Positions 1 through 8,584 of a stretch of 64,000 nt of DNA are shown here, piece after piece (the stretch's first letter is position 1; each line of letters begins with the position of its first letter). Source of the stretch: Rhodobacterales bacterium (GTDB lineage: Bacteria; Pseudomonadota; Alphaproteobacteria; Rhodobacterales; Rhodobacteraceae); the NCBI GenBank assembly GCA_002747035.1, contig PDRZ01000015.1, positions 124,001 to 188,000 on the forward strand. The letters run 5' to 3'. Position numbers and translations under genes: made by a program. The notes under the pieces were generated by a model. The model saw only the letters and a program-made list of their open reading frames with translations. It was not told the origin of the DNA and searched no databases.

Positions 1-2903
1 AGGGTCGCCGTGTCACCTATGCGGTAATCCGGCTTGTCCAGCGACAGTTCCAGCGTGTCGGGCGTGGTGCTGACATCTGCGGGCGCATACCAGCCGGCAT
101 AGAAGCTGACCGAGGCACCGATGTCGCTGCCATCTTCGGCCTCCACGACCAATTCATACTGGCCCCATTCCACGGCGCTTGTGATCTCAAGCGGTTCCTG
201 GCCCAAGGTGGCGGAGCCCGAAGCGACCTTGCGGCGGCTGGTGATGGGTTCCCAGTTCCAGCGGCCATATTCCTGATACCATTGATAGCGTGTGCGCACC
301 CGGTTGATGGTCCAACGGACGGGCATGGCGGCAGGTTTCAGCGATGGGTCAAGCGCGATAACGCGGAACGCGGCTTTCGTTCCTTCCGCGACCACGTCTT
401 CGAAGTCCTTGCGAATACCGATCATCGCCCCCTGAGAGGTGATCGCGCGGATGGTGCGCCGTTCTACCGGGCGGCCCGACCCTTCGGTCACGCGGGTGGT
501 GACGACAAGCTCAAGCGGGCGGTCCCTGGCCGGAGCTTTTGGCAGGGACAGCGAGATTTTCGCCATGCCATCCGCATCGGTCCTCTGGGTGCCGAAATAT
601 CCCCGGCGGGCCGAGACGCGGGTGTCATGGCGGCCAAAGAGGTAGCCGTTGAACCCTTCGACCGACCGCCTGGCACGCAGGGTCAGGTCGCCTTCTACCG
701 GGAGGTTCCCGGCAGGCGCACCGAACAGGTAATCCGCATCGACACGCAACACAGGCGTGTCGCCCGGATGGATTGGCCCCTTGGGCAGAGTTTGGGAAAA
801 GTCGATCCGTTCGGGTAGAAAATCCTCGACCAATACGGTTTGGCTTGCCAATGCCGGGGTATCCACGTCGGCCTTGATGTCCAGTCGCCAGGCCCCACGG
901 GGCACCGCCGCACCCACGGGCATGGCAAAGACATGCCCGCCCGCTCTGGCGCTGTCCGAAAGGTGGCGGGAATACTCCACACCATCGGGGCGTGTCAGAA
1001 TCGCGGTCAAGGGAAGATCATTGATCGCGACCGCCACACCATCCCGCGCCAATGCGGTGGCATATATGGTTTCCCCGGCACGATAGGCCCCGCGGTCTGT
1101 GGTCAGGAAAAGGTCGATGGGCCCAGCAGGTGCGCGCCCTTCCACCCCACGATCCGACAGGTCAAAGGCCGGGTCGGTCAGCGACAGGAAGGCAAGATCC
1201 GTGTCACCATCCTCGACCAGGATCAGCGCAGGTTGCGCGCCCTTCAAACCCCGCGTCAGCCCGGCATCAAACCGGGCATAGCCCTGTTCATCCGTCACCG
1301 CCGTGCCCAATACCCGGTTAGAGCGTGACAGCAGCGTCGCCTTGACTCCGGCGCGCTGGCTGGCATCTCCAAGGCTACGCACGAATACGTGTACCCCATC
1401 CGCTCCCGACAGGGACGAAACCCCAAGATCGCTAAGCACGAACCACTGGGTTGCCGCCGGATCATCATAAGGATCGGCCCCGGGTACCGAAGCCGACAGA
1501 GCATAGATGCCCGGCGATAGGTCTGCCACGATATCCCCAACCGGAAGACGGGTTGTCATGGTCTGGTTCAAACTGTTCTGAACCTCGCCTTCTCCCTTCC
1601 AGATGTCTTCGCCAATCTCGCGCGAAAACTGCAATTCGGCATAATAGGACATGGGTTTGCCGAAAAAGCTTTGCTGGATCGCGCGCACCAGATTGCGGTC
1701 ACTGACCCGGCGCAGTTTCAAATCCACGCGGTCAAGGTTCACTGTTTCAACAGGCAACGCCGCGTCGGCGGCTTTGGGAAGCACATAGGCGCGCCCGGGG
1801 AAGGCCACCTTTGGGTCGCGATCCTTGACGTAAAGCGTCAGGGTCACGTCTTTGACCAGCTTTTCGCCGCTGGCTGCCGGAAGCCCTTCGCGGAAGGTCA
1901 GCGCATATCGCTGCCCATGGGACACACCTTCGACGCACAAACGCTTATCTTCGGATTGCACGACAAGACGGTGATCGGGAAGCTTGAGATATTGCGCGTA
2001 ATCGGTGCCCCGCTTGGCCAGAGGTTCCGAGAATTCGGCACAAATGCGTGGTGTCTCCTGATTGTTCTCCACAAGGTGTTCGGTGATGCGGAAGCCGTAT
2101 TTCGAAATTGCCTTGTCCAGCGCGGCGGTGACGTCCGCGCGGGGGTGTATCCCTTCGGCAAGGCGCAGCACCGGGATCATGTCCCGCCCGCGCCGCCCGC
2201 GTTCCAGCGCCTGTGCCAGAACGGTCAGGGCAGTCACACGCGCGGGGTCGTTCCCGGCCCGCAGATACCCGTTGATTGCCCCGCTGATGGCGCGTTGTGT
2301 GTAGGTTCGTTTCTCTGACGATTTTTTGGTTTTGACCTGAAGAGCAAGCCGGGCATATTCCACCCATTGATCGCTGGCATCCGTTTGCGCCACGGCGGCA
2401 CCGGTCCAACGCATGGCGTTCAGGGGGTCAGCGGTTTTCCGACGGTCATCGGCGGCCTGCAACAGGGCCTTGACGCTCCATTGCCCGCCCCGGTGTATGG
2501 TTCCGATCAAGCGGGCCTGAACCAATGCGTCCTGCAAATCGCGTTCAGGCAACATGTCAAGATCGCGCGCGCGCGCCTTGGCCTGTGCGGCAATCTCCGG
2601 AGCAAGCCCTAAAACCTCGGCTGAAATCGCCCCTTCATAGGGTTGCCGATCGCTGATTTCGCGTTTCGGGAAACAGGCGTTGGATTTGCTGTTGAAGGTG
2701 AATGCTCTGCAATTCGGATCGGCAAGACAGGCGTTTTGACAGGAGCTCAGATCAGTATCGAAAAGAGATTGAAGATCAGACCCATAGAAATCGACATCGT
2801 TGGTCATAACCAGCCGCCGTTCAGGAACCGGAGAGTCAGCCAGCGCCGCAGCCGGAAAAGAAAACCCAAGGCACAAAAATACCACCGCCATCAAACGTTG
2901 CAT
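1..2903 (-). CDS. Alpha-2-macroglobulin family protein, N-terminal half (partial)
   Basis: Bacterial alpha-2-macroglobulins are large periplasmic or envelope-anchored proteins that trap proteases. The gene runs off the left edge, so about 967 residues are visible, roughly half the usual length. The start at 2903 has a GGAGG ribosome site at 2909-2913. Residues 1-25 form a signal peptide ending in ALA, with no lipobox Cys. A Cys-containing PAN/Apple-like segment follows (SSCQNACLADPNCRAF), then macroglobulin domains, seen for example as LTTDRGAYRAGETIYA, and near the edge VSFYAGWYAP and SLDKPDYRIGDTATL, which precede the bait region. The frame is open throughout. The bait and thioester regions lie outside the window. 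It is divergent from the histidine kinase. The partner usually found with this family, penicillin-binding protein 1C, would be beyond the edge. Confidence 0.93.
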   Translation of the reverse strand, partial: MQRLMAVVFLCLGFSFPAAALADSPVPERRLVMTNDVDFYGSDLQSLFDTDLSSCQNACLADPNCRAFTFNSKSNACFPKREISDRQPYEGAISAEVLGLAPEIAAQAKARARDLDMLPERDLQDALVQARLIGTIHRGGQWSVKALLQAADDRRKTADPLNAMRWTGAAVAQTDASDQWVEYARLALQVKTKKSSEKRTYTQRAISGAINGYLRAGNDPARVTALTVLAQALERGRRGRDMIPVLRLAEGIHPRADVTAALDKAISKYGFRITEHLVENNQETPRICAEFSEPLAKRGTDYAQYLKLPDHRLVVQSEDKRLCVEGVSHGQRYALTFREGLPAASGEKLVKDVTLTLYVKDRDPKVAFPGRAYVLPKAADAALPVETVNLDRVDLKLRRVSDRNLVRAIQQSFFGKPMSYYAELQFSREIGEDIWKGEGEVQNSLNQTMTTRLPVGDIVADLSPGIYALSASVPGADPYDDPAATQWFVLSDLGVSSLSGADGVHVFVRSLGDASQRAGVKATLLSRSNRVLGTAVTDEQGYARFDAGLTRGLKGAQPALILVEDGDTDLAFLSLTDPAFDLSDRGVEGRAPAGPIDLFLTTDRGAYRAGETIYATALARDGVAVAINDLPLTAILTRPDGVEYSRHLSDSARAGGHVFAMPVGAAVPRGAWRLDIKADVDTPALASQTVLVEDFLPERIDFSQTLPKGPIHPGDTPVLRVDADYLFGAPAGNLPVEGDLTLRARRSVEGFNGYLFGRHDTRVSARRGYFGTQRTDADGMAKISLSLPKAPARDRPLELVVTTRVTEGSGRPVERRTIRAITSQGAMIGIRKDFEDVVAEGTKAAFRVIALDPSLKPAAMPVRWTINRVRTRYQWYQEYGRWNWEPITSRRKVASGSATLGQEPLEITSAVEWGQYELVVEAEDGSDIGASVSFYAGWYAPADVSTTPDTLELSLDKPDYRIGDTAT

Positions 2904-3053
2904 AATAACCTCCATCTACAATGGCTTCATGGTCGCACAAGCGAAACGGATTTGGCAACGATTCCCCGGTCTTCGTTTAAATCAATGTTTACCAAGCTTT
3001 GGGATGCTGCCCCAAATTGTACCGGGTTGGGCCCGGATGGCCGGAGGGTGTAG

Positions 3054-5231
3054 ATGACGCTTGCCAACAAATTGGCGGAAGAACGCAGGGCGCGATTGGC
3101 CGCGCAGCGGTTGTTGGAACAGAAACAGGCCGAGCTTTTTGCAGCGAATCGCAAACTTGGGCTGCACGCCCGGGCGTTGTCTGATGAAATTGTCGAAACC
3201 CGTGCCGAGGTGGAAACGGTCCGGGACGAAAACCGGCGCGTTAAATCGGACCTGACCGTCGCACATCAGAAAGTCGAAATCGCAGAACGCCGCCTATGGC
3301 ATTCCATCGAAACCTTTCAGGACGGGTTTGCCTTTTTCGACGCGGATAGTCGGATGATCGCCGCCAACAACTCGTATCTTTCAGTGTTCGATGGGTTGGA
3401 GGAAATTGCGCCCGGCGTGGCCTATTACCGGTTGTTACAGTTGATCACCGAAGAGGGGATCGTTGATATCGGGGATATGCCTGCCGCGGATTGGCGGTCG
3501 CTGATGCTAAGCCGCTGGCAGTCCCAGAATCCCGAACCTACCGTTTTGCGGCTTTGGAACGGTGAGTATATCAAGATGATCGACCGGCGTGGTCATGGGG
3601 GCGACGTGGTCACTCTGGCGCTCAATATCACCGACACCGTGCGCTATGAGAAAGAGCTTAAAGACGCCCGGGAAAAAGCGGATGCCGCGAACCGGGCCAA
3701 GTCGGCGTTCCTGGCGAATATGAGCCACGAAATCCGCACCCCGATGAACGGCGTGATCGGTATGGCCGAGTTGATTCTGGATTCGAACCTGGAAGAAGAG
3801 CAACGGGTTTATGCCGAAACGATCAAAAGTTCTGGTGAGGCATTGCTGGTTATTATCAACGACGTTCTGGATTACTCCAAGATCGAAGCGGAAAAGCTGG
3901 CTCTGCATCCCGAACCTTTTGATCTTGAACGTACAATTCACGAAGTTGCGATGTTGATTCAACCGGTGGCACAGGGCAAGGGGTTGAGCCTCCAGGTGGA
4001 TTACGACCTGTTCCTGCCCACTGTTTTCGTGGGTGATCCGGGGCGCATCCGGCAGGTGTTGACCAATCTGATCGGCAATGCGGTCAAGTTTACGCTGGAA
4101 GGCCATGTCATGATCCGGGTGGTGGGATTCCAGCCGGAAGACTCCATGGATACCCGGTTGCATATTACAATCGAGGATACCGGGATCGGTATCGAGCGGC
4201 AGAAAATCGGGCTGATATTTGGTGAGTTCAATCAGGTCGAAGATGAACGAAACCGACAGTTTGAGGGAACCGGCCTGGGTCTGGCGATATCTAAACGTCT
4301 GATCGAGTTGATGGATGGTGAAATCTGGGTCGAGTCCGAGCTGGGGATGGGGTCCACATTCGGGTTCTCGGTGACGTTGCCAACGCGGGATGACAAACCC
4401 GAATTTTCTGCAATTCAACAGGATCCGCGCAAGATCGTGTTGGTCAACGGGCTGGATACCGATCGCAATCTATTGGCCCGGCAGTTGGTCAAGCTTGGAC
4501 AAAAACCTGTGGAGTTCGAGTCGGGGCTTGCGGCATTGGAGCAGTTCCCGGGGGATGCCGATATCGCGCTCGTCAACCATGTGCTGCCCGATATGAACGG
4601 ATTTGAACTGGCCGAAAAGCTGTCTGAACAAGGCCATAGCGTGCCTGTCATTCTCACGAGCCCGACCCCGCTTGCCAATGCCACCGATAACCCGTTGATC
4701 AGGAAAGTCGTCCAGGTTCCGATTTCGCGGCGTGCGTTGATGCGGTTCCTGCAAGGGGTGCGTGAAACGGAGCATGTGGTTGTTGAGCATGAAGCGCCGA
4801 CAGATGATCAGGCGGTCACAACCGACGAACGGCGTCAAATGCGGGTTCTTGCGGCAGAGGACAACAAAACCAATCAGCTTGTTTTCCGCAAGATGGTCAA
4901 GGACCTGGACATCGATCTGCGCTTTGCAGCGAACGGGATCGAGGCGGTGGATCTCTATAAAAACTTCATGCCTGATGTCGTGTTTATGGACATCTCCATG
5001 CCCAAGATGGATGGCAAGGAGGCAACAGGCCATATCCGTGAGATCGAGGAAATGACGGGTCAGCGCGTGCCCATCATTGCGCTGACCGCCCATGCCATGG
5101 CGAGTGATCGCGAGGTGATACTGGCGGCGGGGTTGGATCAGTATCTGACCAAACCCCTGCGCAAGGCCGAGATTGTGTCGGCCATCGGTCAGCATCAGCC
5201 CGAAGGGGTGCGAAACATCGCTCCGGGCTGA
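3054..5231 (+). CDS. Hybrid sensor histidine kinase with PAS, pseudo-receiver and receiver domains
   Basis: A cytoplasmic two-component sensor kinase of 725 residues with no membrane segment. It starts with a charged coiled coil (about 1-80), then a PAS-type domain (about 85-195), HisKA with phospho-acceptor His225 in FLANMSHEIRTPMNG, and a HATPase with DTGIGIE and GTGLGLAI. Two receiver-like modules follow. The first (about 460-575) has Asn508 where the phosphorylated Asp should be and lacks the acidic pair, so it is probably a pseudo-receiver. The second (about 598-715) has AEDN and Asp646 in FMDISMPKMDG, and looks functional. The start has GGAGG at 3043-3047. The signal and the output partner cannot be read from the sequence. 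It is divergent from the macroglobulin gene and convergent with the thiolase gene. Confidence 0.92.
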   Translation: MTLANKLAEERRARLAAQRLLEQKQAELFAANRKLGLHARALSDEIVETRAEVETVRDENRRVKSDLTVAHQKVEIAERRLWHSIETFQDGFAFFDADSRMIAANNSYLSVFDGLEEIAPGVAYYRLLQLITEEGIVDIGDMPAADWRSLMLSRWQSQNPEPTVLRLWNGEYIKMIDRRGHGGDVVTLALNITDTVRYEKELKDAREKADAANRAKSAFLANMSHEIRTPMNGVIGMAELILDSNLEEEQRVYAETIKSSGEALLVIINDVLDYSKIEAEKLALHPEPFDLERTIHEVAMLIQPVAQGKGLSLQVDYDLFLPTVFVGDPGRIRQVLTNLIGNAVKFTLEGHVMIRVVGFQPEDSMDTRLHITIEDTGIGIERQKIGLIFGEFNQVEDERNRQFEGTGLGLAISKRLIELMDGEIWVESELGMGSTFGFSVTLPTRDDKPEFSAIQQDPRKIVLVNGLDTDRNLLARQLVKLGQKPVEFESGLAALEQFPGDADIALVNHVLPDMNGFELAEKLSEQGHSVPVILTSPTPLANATDNPLIRKVVQVPISRRALMRFLQGVRETEHVVVEHEAPTDDQAVTTDERRQMRVLAAEDNKTNQLVFRKMVKDLDIDLRFAANGIEAVDLYKNFMPDVVFMDISMPKMDGKEATGHIREIEEMTGQRVPIIALTAHAMASDREVILAAGLDQYLTKPLRKAEIVSAIGQHQPEGVRNIAPG

Positions 5232-5246
5232 TGGGGGCAGGTTAGA

Positions 5247-6422
5247 TCACAGGCGTTCGATGGCCAGAGCAATCCCTTGCCCACCTCCGATACACATGGT
5301 GATCAAGGCTTTGGACCCCCCGATCCGCTCAAGTTCGTAAAGCGCCTTGACGGTGATGATGGCACCGGTTGCACCAACCGGGTGGCCAAGCGCGATGGCT
5401 CCACCATTCGGGTTGACTTTGGCCGGGTCCAGCCCAAGCTCCTTGTTCACGGCCAAAGCCTGCGCCGCGAAAGCTTCATTGGATTCAATCACATCGAAGT
5501 CATTGATATTCAATCCGGTTTTCGCCAGAAGATTTTCAACGGCGGGGATCGGACCAATGCCCATCACCTCGGGACGCACTCCGGCATGGGCATAGCCAAG
5601 CACCCGGGCGCGGGGTTTGAGCCCGGCCTTTTCGGCGGCATCGGCGCGGGCCAGGACAAGAGCGCCAGCCCCGTCATTGATGCCCGACGCGTTGCCCGCG
5701 GTGACGGTGCCGTCCTTCTGGAACACAGTGCGCAGGCCGGCCAGCGCCTCGGCTGTGGTCGCCTTTGGATGTTCGTCCGTGTCAAAGGCGACAGTGTCCC
5801 GACGTATCTTCACCTCGACCGGCACGATCTGATCCTTGAAATACCCCGCTTCGATCGCGGCTGCGGCGCGGGTCTGGCTTTCCAGGGCAAAGGCGTCCTG
5901 ATCCGCGCGGCTGATGTCATATTCGGCGGCCACGTTTTCCGCGGTCACGCCCATGTGACCGGTGCCGAAGGGACAGTTCAGCGCCCCCAGCATCATGTCC
6001 AAGGTCTTGATATCCCCCATTTTTTGGCCCCAGCGTTGGTTCTGGATGATATAGGGGGAGCGGCTCATGCTTTCGGCCCCACCGGCCAGGCCGAAATCGG
6101 CGTCGTTCAGCATGAGAGACTGGATCACCGACACGATGGCCTGAGCCCCGGACCCGCAGAGCCGGTTGACGTTCATCGCAGGGGTGGTGTCGGGAATGCC
6201 CGCATCCATGGCGGCGATCCGCGACAGGTACATGTCACGTGGTTCGGTGTTAATCACATGTCCGAAGACCACATGCCCGATTTGCGCGCCTTCCACGCCA
6301 GAGCGTTCCAACGCGGCCTTTGCGGCAATCGCGCCCAATTGCGACGGAGGCGTAGCGGCAAGCGCGCCGCCAAAGGTTCCGATTGCTGTGCGTGCGCCAT
6401 CAAGAATGACAATATCCGACAT
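5247..6422 (-). CDS. bktB: Beta-ketothiolase (acetyl-CoA C-acyltransferase), BktB-like
   Basis: Catalyses reversible thiolytic cleavage or condensation of 3-ketoacyl-CoA, in fatty acid breakdown or polyhydroxyalkanoate precursor supply. The protein has 391 residues, the usual size. Catalytic residues are visible: Cys89 in NRLCGSG, His347 in GGAIALGHPVGATG and Cys377 in MCIGGGQG. From memory it resembles Cupriavidus BktB more than PhaA (HVVFGHVINTEPRDMYL, AENVAAEYDISR). The start at 6422 was chosen over an in-frame ATG 33 bases upstream because AGGAGG sits just before it. No PHA synthase or acetoacetyl-CoA reductase is nearby, so the pathway is uncertain. Confidence 0.93.
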   Translation of the reverse strand: MSDIVILDGARTAIGTFGGALAATPPSQLGAIAAKAALERSGVEGAQIGHVVFGHVINTEPRDMYLSRIAAMDAGIPDTTPAMNVNRLCGSGAQAIVSVIQSLMLNDADFGLAGGAESMSRSPYIIQNQRWGQKMGDIKTLDMMLGALNCPFGTGHMGVTAENVAAEYDISRADQDAFALESQTRAAAAIEAGYFKDQIVPVEVKIRRDTVAFDTDEHPKATTAEALAGLRTVFQKDGTVTAGNASGINDGAGALVLARADAAEKAGLKPRARVLGYAHAGVRPEVMGIGPIPAVENLLAKTGLNINDFDVIESNEAFAAQALAVNKELGLDPAKVNPNGGAIALGHPVGATGAIITVKALYELERIGGSKALITMCIGGGQGIALAIERL

Positions 6423-6544
6423 GATACCTCCTCGGGGTAAAGAATTCGCTAACAATCATAGAGAAATTTTTCAAAAAAAGTACAGGGGCGTTTCGTCACC
6501 GGTCACACTCGTTTGACGCCGTGTTTCGTGCCAGCGTCCGGCCC

Positions 6545-6901
6545 ATGGTTTGGGAAGGTTTTTACCCCTTGTCACCCGCCCAAGAGCGCGTGTTGGCCGA
6601 AGTTTCGACCGGACAGCGGATCACGATCGGGGATGGGGAACTGCCGGAGACGGAGACACCCGAGGTTTCGGTGTGCGCAGGCATCCTGCGCCTGTTGCTG
6701 ACCGCCTGCCATATCGCCCGGGGCGTTGTATCGCTTGCCGGAGCCCATGCGGTATGGTTGCGGGATGAGCCGGAAAGGTCGGGCGCGTCCTATCCGTTGC
6801 GGTTGGGGGCACCTGTGACGACTTTTCGCGCCATGCCGAAAACGGGTTTGATAAAGACGGATGCTTTAACCTTTGCCGATTGGGTGCGAATCGGGGGGTG
6901 A
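6545..6901 (+). CDS. Hypothetical protein, possibly a truncated or frameshifted remnant
   Basis: An open frame of 118 residues with no clear ribosome binding site. An upstream GTG at 6521 is also possible. The first 55 residues (LSPAQERVLAEV, ITIGDGELPETETPE, VSVCAGILRLLL) remind me of the N-terminus of larger proteobacterial hypothetical proteins in which this segment precedes a region rich in GAW, GTLDL and GC motifs. After about residue 60 that pattern is lost and the rest looks like no family I know, which suggests truncation or a frameshift. It is divergent from the thiolase gene and convergent with the phosphoesterase pair. The family link is recollection, not a search result. Confidence 0.35.
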   Translation: MVWEGFYPLSPAQERVLAEVSTGQRITIGDGELPETETPEVSVCAGILRLLLTACHIARGVVSLAGAHAVWLRDEPERSGASYPLRLGAPVTTFRAMPKTGLIKTDALTFADWVRIGG

Positions 6902-6998
6902 AAAGGCGGCACCCCATGGGCACCAAATGGGTGCCGGAGCGGTGCCGTTTGCAAAAGGGGCAAAGGTGAACGCGGCGCGCGCTGCGCCAGGCATTCCT

Positions 6999-7739
6999 TT
7001 AGGGTTTCAGCGCAACCCGCCCCGTTTCGGTCAGGGTCCAGACCTGCCCGTTTTCGATCACGGCGGTGGTCAGCGGGTGCCCCCACCCGGCACCGGAATC
7101 AAGGTTCACCCGGTTGCCACAATGTTCGGGCGTTTCACGCCAGGTGTGGCCATGGACCACCAGCCAGTCGAACGCAGCCCGGTGATCGAGAAAGGGTTCG
7201 CGGATCCAGATCAGATCATCCTCGGATTGCCATTCCAGCGGCAGGCGCGGTTGAATCCCGGCATGGACAAACAGCACCCCATCGGCGACGTGATACAGCG
7301 GGCAGGCGGCCAGAAACGCGCGATGGGACTGTGGCACCGCCGCCCGCGCGGCCTCCAGACGGTCGGGTTCGGGCAAATCCGGATCAACACCATAGGACGC
7401 CAGCGTTTCGCGCCCCCCCATGACCGGGTCATCCCAGCTTCGTTTGGAACGGATCAGGGGGTGATCCAGCGCGCCGGTGTCCAGATAATCCATGAACAGC
7501 CGGTCATGGTTGCCGCGCAGGGTGATCCAGGGTTTGCCGGCCTCGGCACCGTCCATGAGGGTCTGGATCACGCCGCAACTGTCAGGGCCGCGATCTACCA
7601 GATCGCCCAACACCACCAGCGGCGCGTTTGCGCCTCCATCGCGGTTGATCCGTTCCAATGCCTGATCCAGCATGGCGCGTTGGCCGTGCAGGTCGCCCAT
7701 GGCGTAGATCGGCCCCGAAGGATGACCGGGCCGGGTCAT
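6999..7739 (-). CDS. Metallophosphoesterase, PPP (Ser/Thr phosphatase-like) family, second of a tandem pair
   Basis: A soluble 246-residue phosphoesterase with a dinuclear metal centre. The family signatures are in order: GDLHG (15-19), GDLVDRG (45-51), GNHD (76-79), and downstream VVHGHTW and LDSGAGWGHPL. It belongs to the group with bacterial PrpA/PrpB-like protein phosphatases and ApaH, and the substrate cannot be deduced. Its ATG overlaps the stop of the upstream paralog (ATGA), so the two are translationally coupled. The pair share architecture end to end, including the C-terminal LTAAVFEKG / LTTAVIENG strand, which points to tandem duplication. The intergenic stretch downstream holds GGCACC/GGTGCC hairpins that may end the transcript. 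Confidence 0.9.
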   Translation of the reverse strand: MTRPGHPSGPIYAMGDLHGQRAMLDQALERINRDGGANAPLVVLGDLVDRGPDSCGVIQTLMDGAEAGKPWITLRGNHDRLFMDYLDTGALDHPLIRSKRSWDDPVMGGRETLASYGVDPDLPEPDRLEAARAAVPQSHRAFLAACPLYHVADGVLFVHAGIQPRLPLEWQSEDDLIWIREPFLDHRAAFDWLVVHGHTWRETPEHCGNRVNLDSGAGWGHPLTTAVIENGQVWTLTETGRVALKP

Positions 7740-8464
7740 GGGGTCAACCGTTCGCGGCCGTTGTCGGTGAGGATAGATACCTCGCCCTTTTCAAAGACAG
7801 CAGCGGTCAGAGGGTGGCCATATCCCGCGCCGCTATCAAGGTTGACGCGGTTGCCGTGATGTTCGGGGGTGGGCACATGGGTGTGGCCATGGACCACCAG
7901 CCACGGGTGCGGGCGGGGGTCATCAAGGAACGCGCCCCGGATCCAGATCAGGTCATCCTCTTTCTGATCCTGCAACGCGACACCGGGGCGAATTCCGGCA
8001 TGGACGAACAGCAGATCGCCCGCTTCGTGGAAATTCTGTAACCCGGCGAGAAAGTCGAGATGGGCCTGTGGCACCGCCGCGCGCACCTGTTCATGCAGTT
8101 GGTAGGTGCGAATGCCATCAGGCACCGCAACCCCGTAGGAGGCCAGCGTTTCCACCCCGCCGATGCGGGGGTGCAGCCAGTGATAGCCCAGCAGAAGCTG
8201 GTTGTCCTGTTGCGGATAGGGGCCACAGAACAGGGCCATCATGCGGTCGTGATTGCCGCGCAGGCAGGTCCAGTTTCGGCCTTCGGCCTGCCCTGTAATC
8301 AGCCGGTCAATCACGGCGCGGCTGTCCGGTCCGCGGTCGGTATAGTCGCCAAGGAAAACGATATGCGCACCGGGTCCGCCATCGCGTTCAATACGGGCAA
8401 GCGCGGCGTCGAGTTCGTCAGGGTGGCCGTGAATATCGCCAATGGCATAAATCGGTTTGGTCAT
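7736..8464 (-). CDS. Metallophosphoesterase, PPP family, first of a tandem pair
   Basis: Paralog of the following gene, 242 residues. Metal-binding motifs are GDIHG (9-13), GDYTDRG (39-45), GNHD (70-73), VVHGHTHVP and LDSGAGYGHPL. I placed the start at MTKPIYAIGD. The frame stays open 15 codons further upstream, but that part would be encoded by a palindromic repeat and is unlikely to be translated. The ribosome site is weak. The 47-base palindrome ends only 14 bases before the start codon and could affect translation. A rho-independent terminator lies between serA and this gene, so the pair probably has its own promoter near or inside the repeat. Confidence 0.9.
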   Translation of the reverse strand: MTKPIYAIGDIHGHPDELDAALARIERDGGPGAHIVFLGDYTDRGPDSRAVIDRLITGQAEGRNWTCLRGNHDRMMALFCGPYPQQDNQLLLGYHWLHPRIGGVETLASYGVAVPDGIRTYQLHEQVRAAVPQAHLDFLAGLQNFHEAGDLLFVHAGIRPGVALQDQKEDDLIWIRGAFLDDPRPHPWLVVHGHTHVPTPEHHGNRVNLDSGAGYGHPLTAAVFEKGEVSILTDNGRERLTP

Positions 8465-8477
8465 GGGTCCGGGCTTG

Positions 8478-8524
8478 AAGCGTTTCCAGTTCTTGCCGTG
8501 ATCCAACAAGAACTGGAAACGCTT
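8478..8524. repeat. Palindromic dispersed repeat, short class A
   Basis: Two perfect 18-base arms, AAGCGTTTCCAGTTCTTG and its complement, flank an 11-base centre containing GTGATCCAA. It is flanked by TG on the left and TA on the right. The same core (GTGATCCRACAATAAC-like) occurs at 51264-51315 and 53938-53984, and within the longer elements near 52.6 and 61.7 kb. It sits between the serA terminator and the start of a phosphoesterase gene. Confidence 0.85.
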
Positions 8525-8529
8525 TAACG

Positions 8530-8561
8530 CAAAAACGCCCCGCGCGAAAGGCGGGGCGTTT
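8530..8561 (-). terminator. Rho-independent terminator after serA
   Basis: On the minus strand AACGCCCCGC and GCGGGGCGTT form a 10-bp stem around a 7-base loop, followed by a run of Ts. It lies about 25 bases past the serA stop and separates serA from the phosphoesterase pair. Confidence 0.85.
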
Positions 8562-8584
8562 GCAAGGCGTTTTGTCAGCGGTGT

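Noticed and set aside
282-2612. Several long open frames on the plus strand opposite the macroglobulin gene
   Set aside because: They lie antisense to a continuous minus-strand frame with clear macroglobulin motifs, have no ribosome sites and have compositions typical of GC-rich shadow frames.
3054-6422. Functional link between the histidine kinase and the thiolase gene
   Set aside because: They are convergent with 15 bases between stops, and nothing in the sequence connects them.
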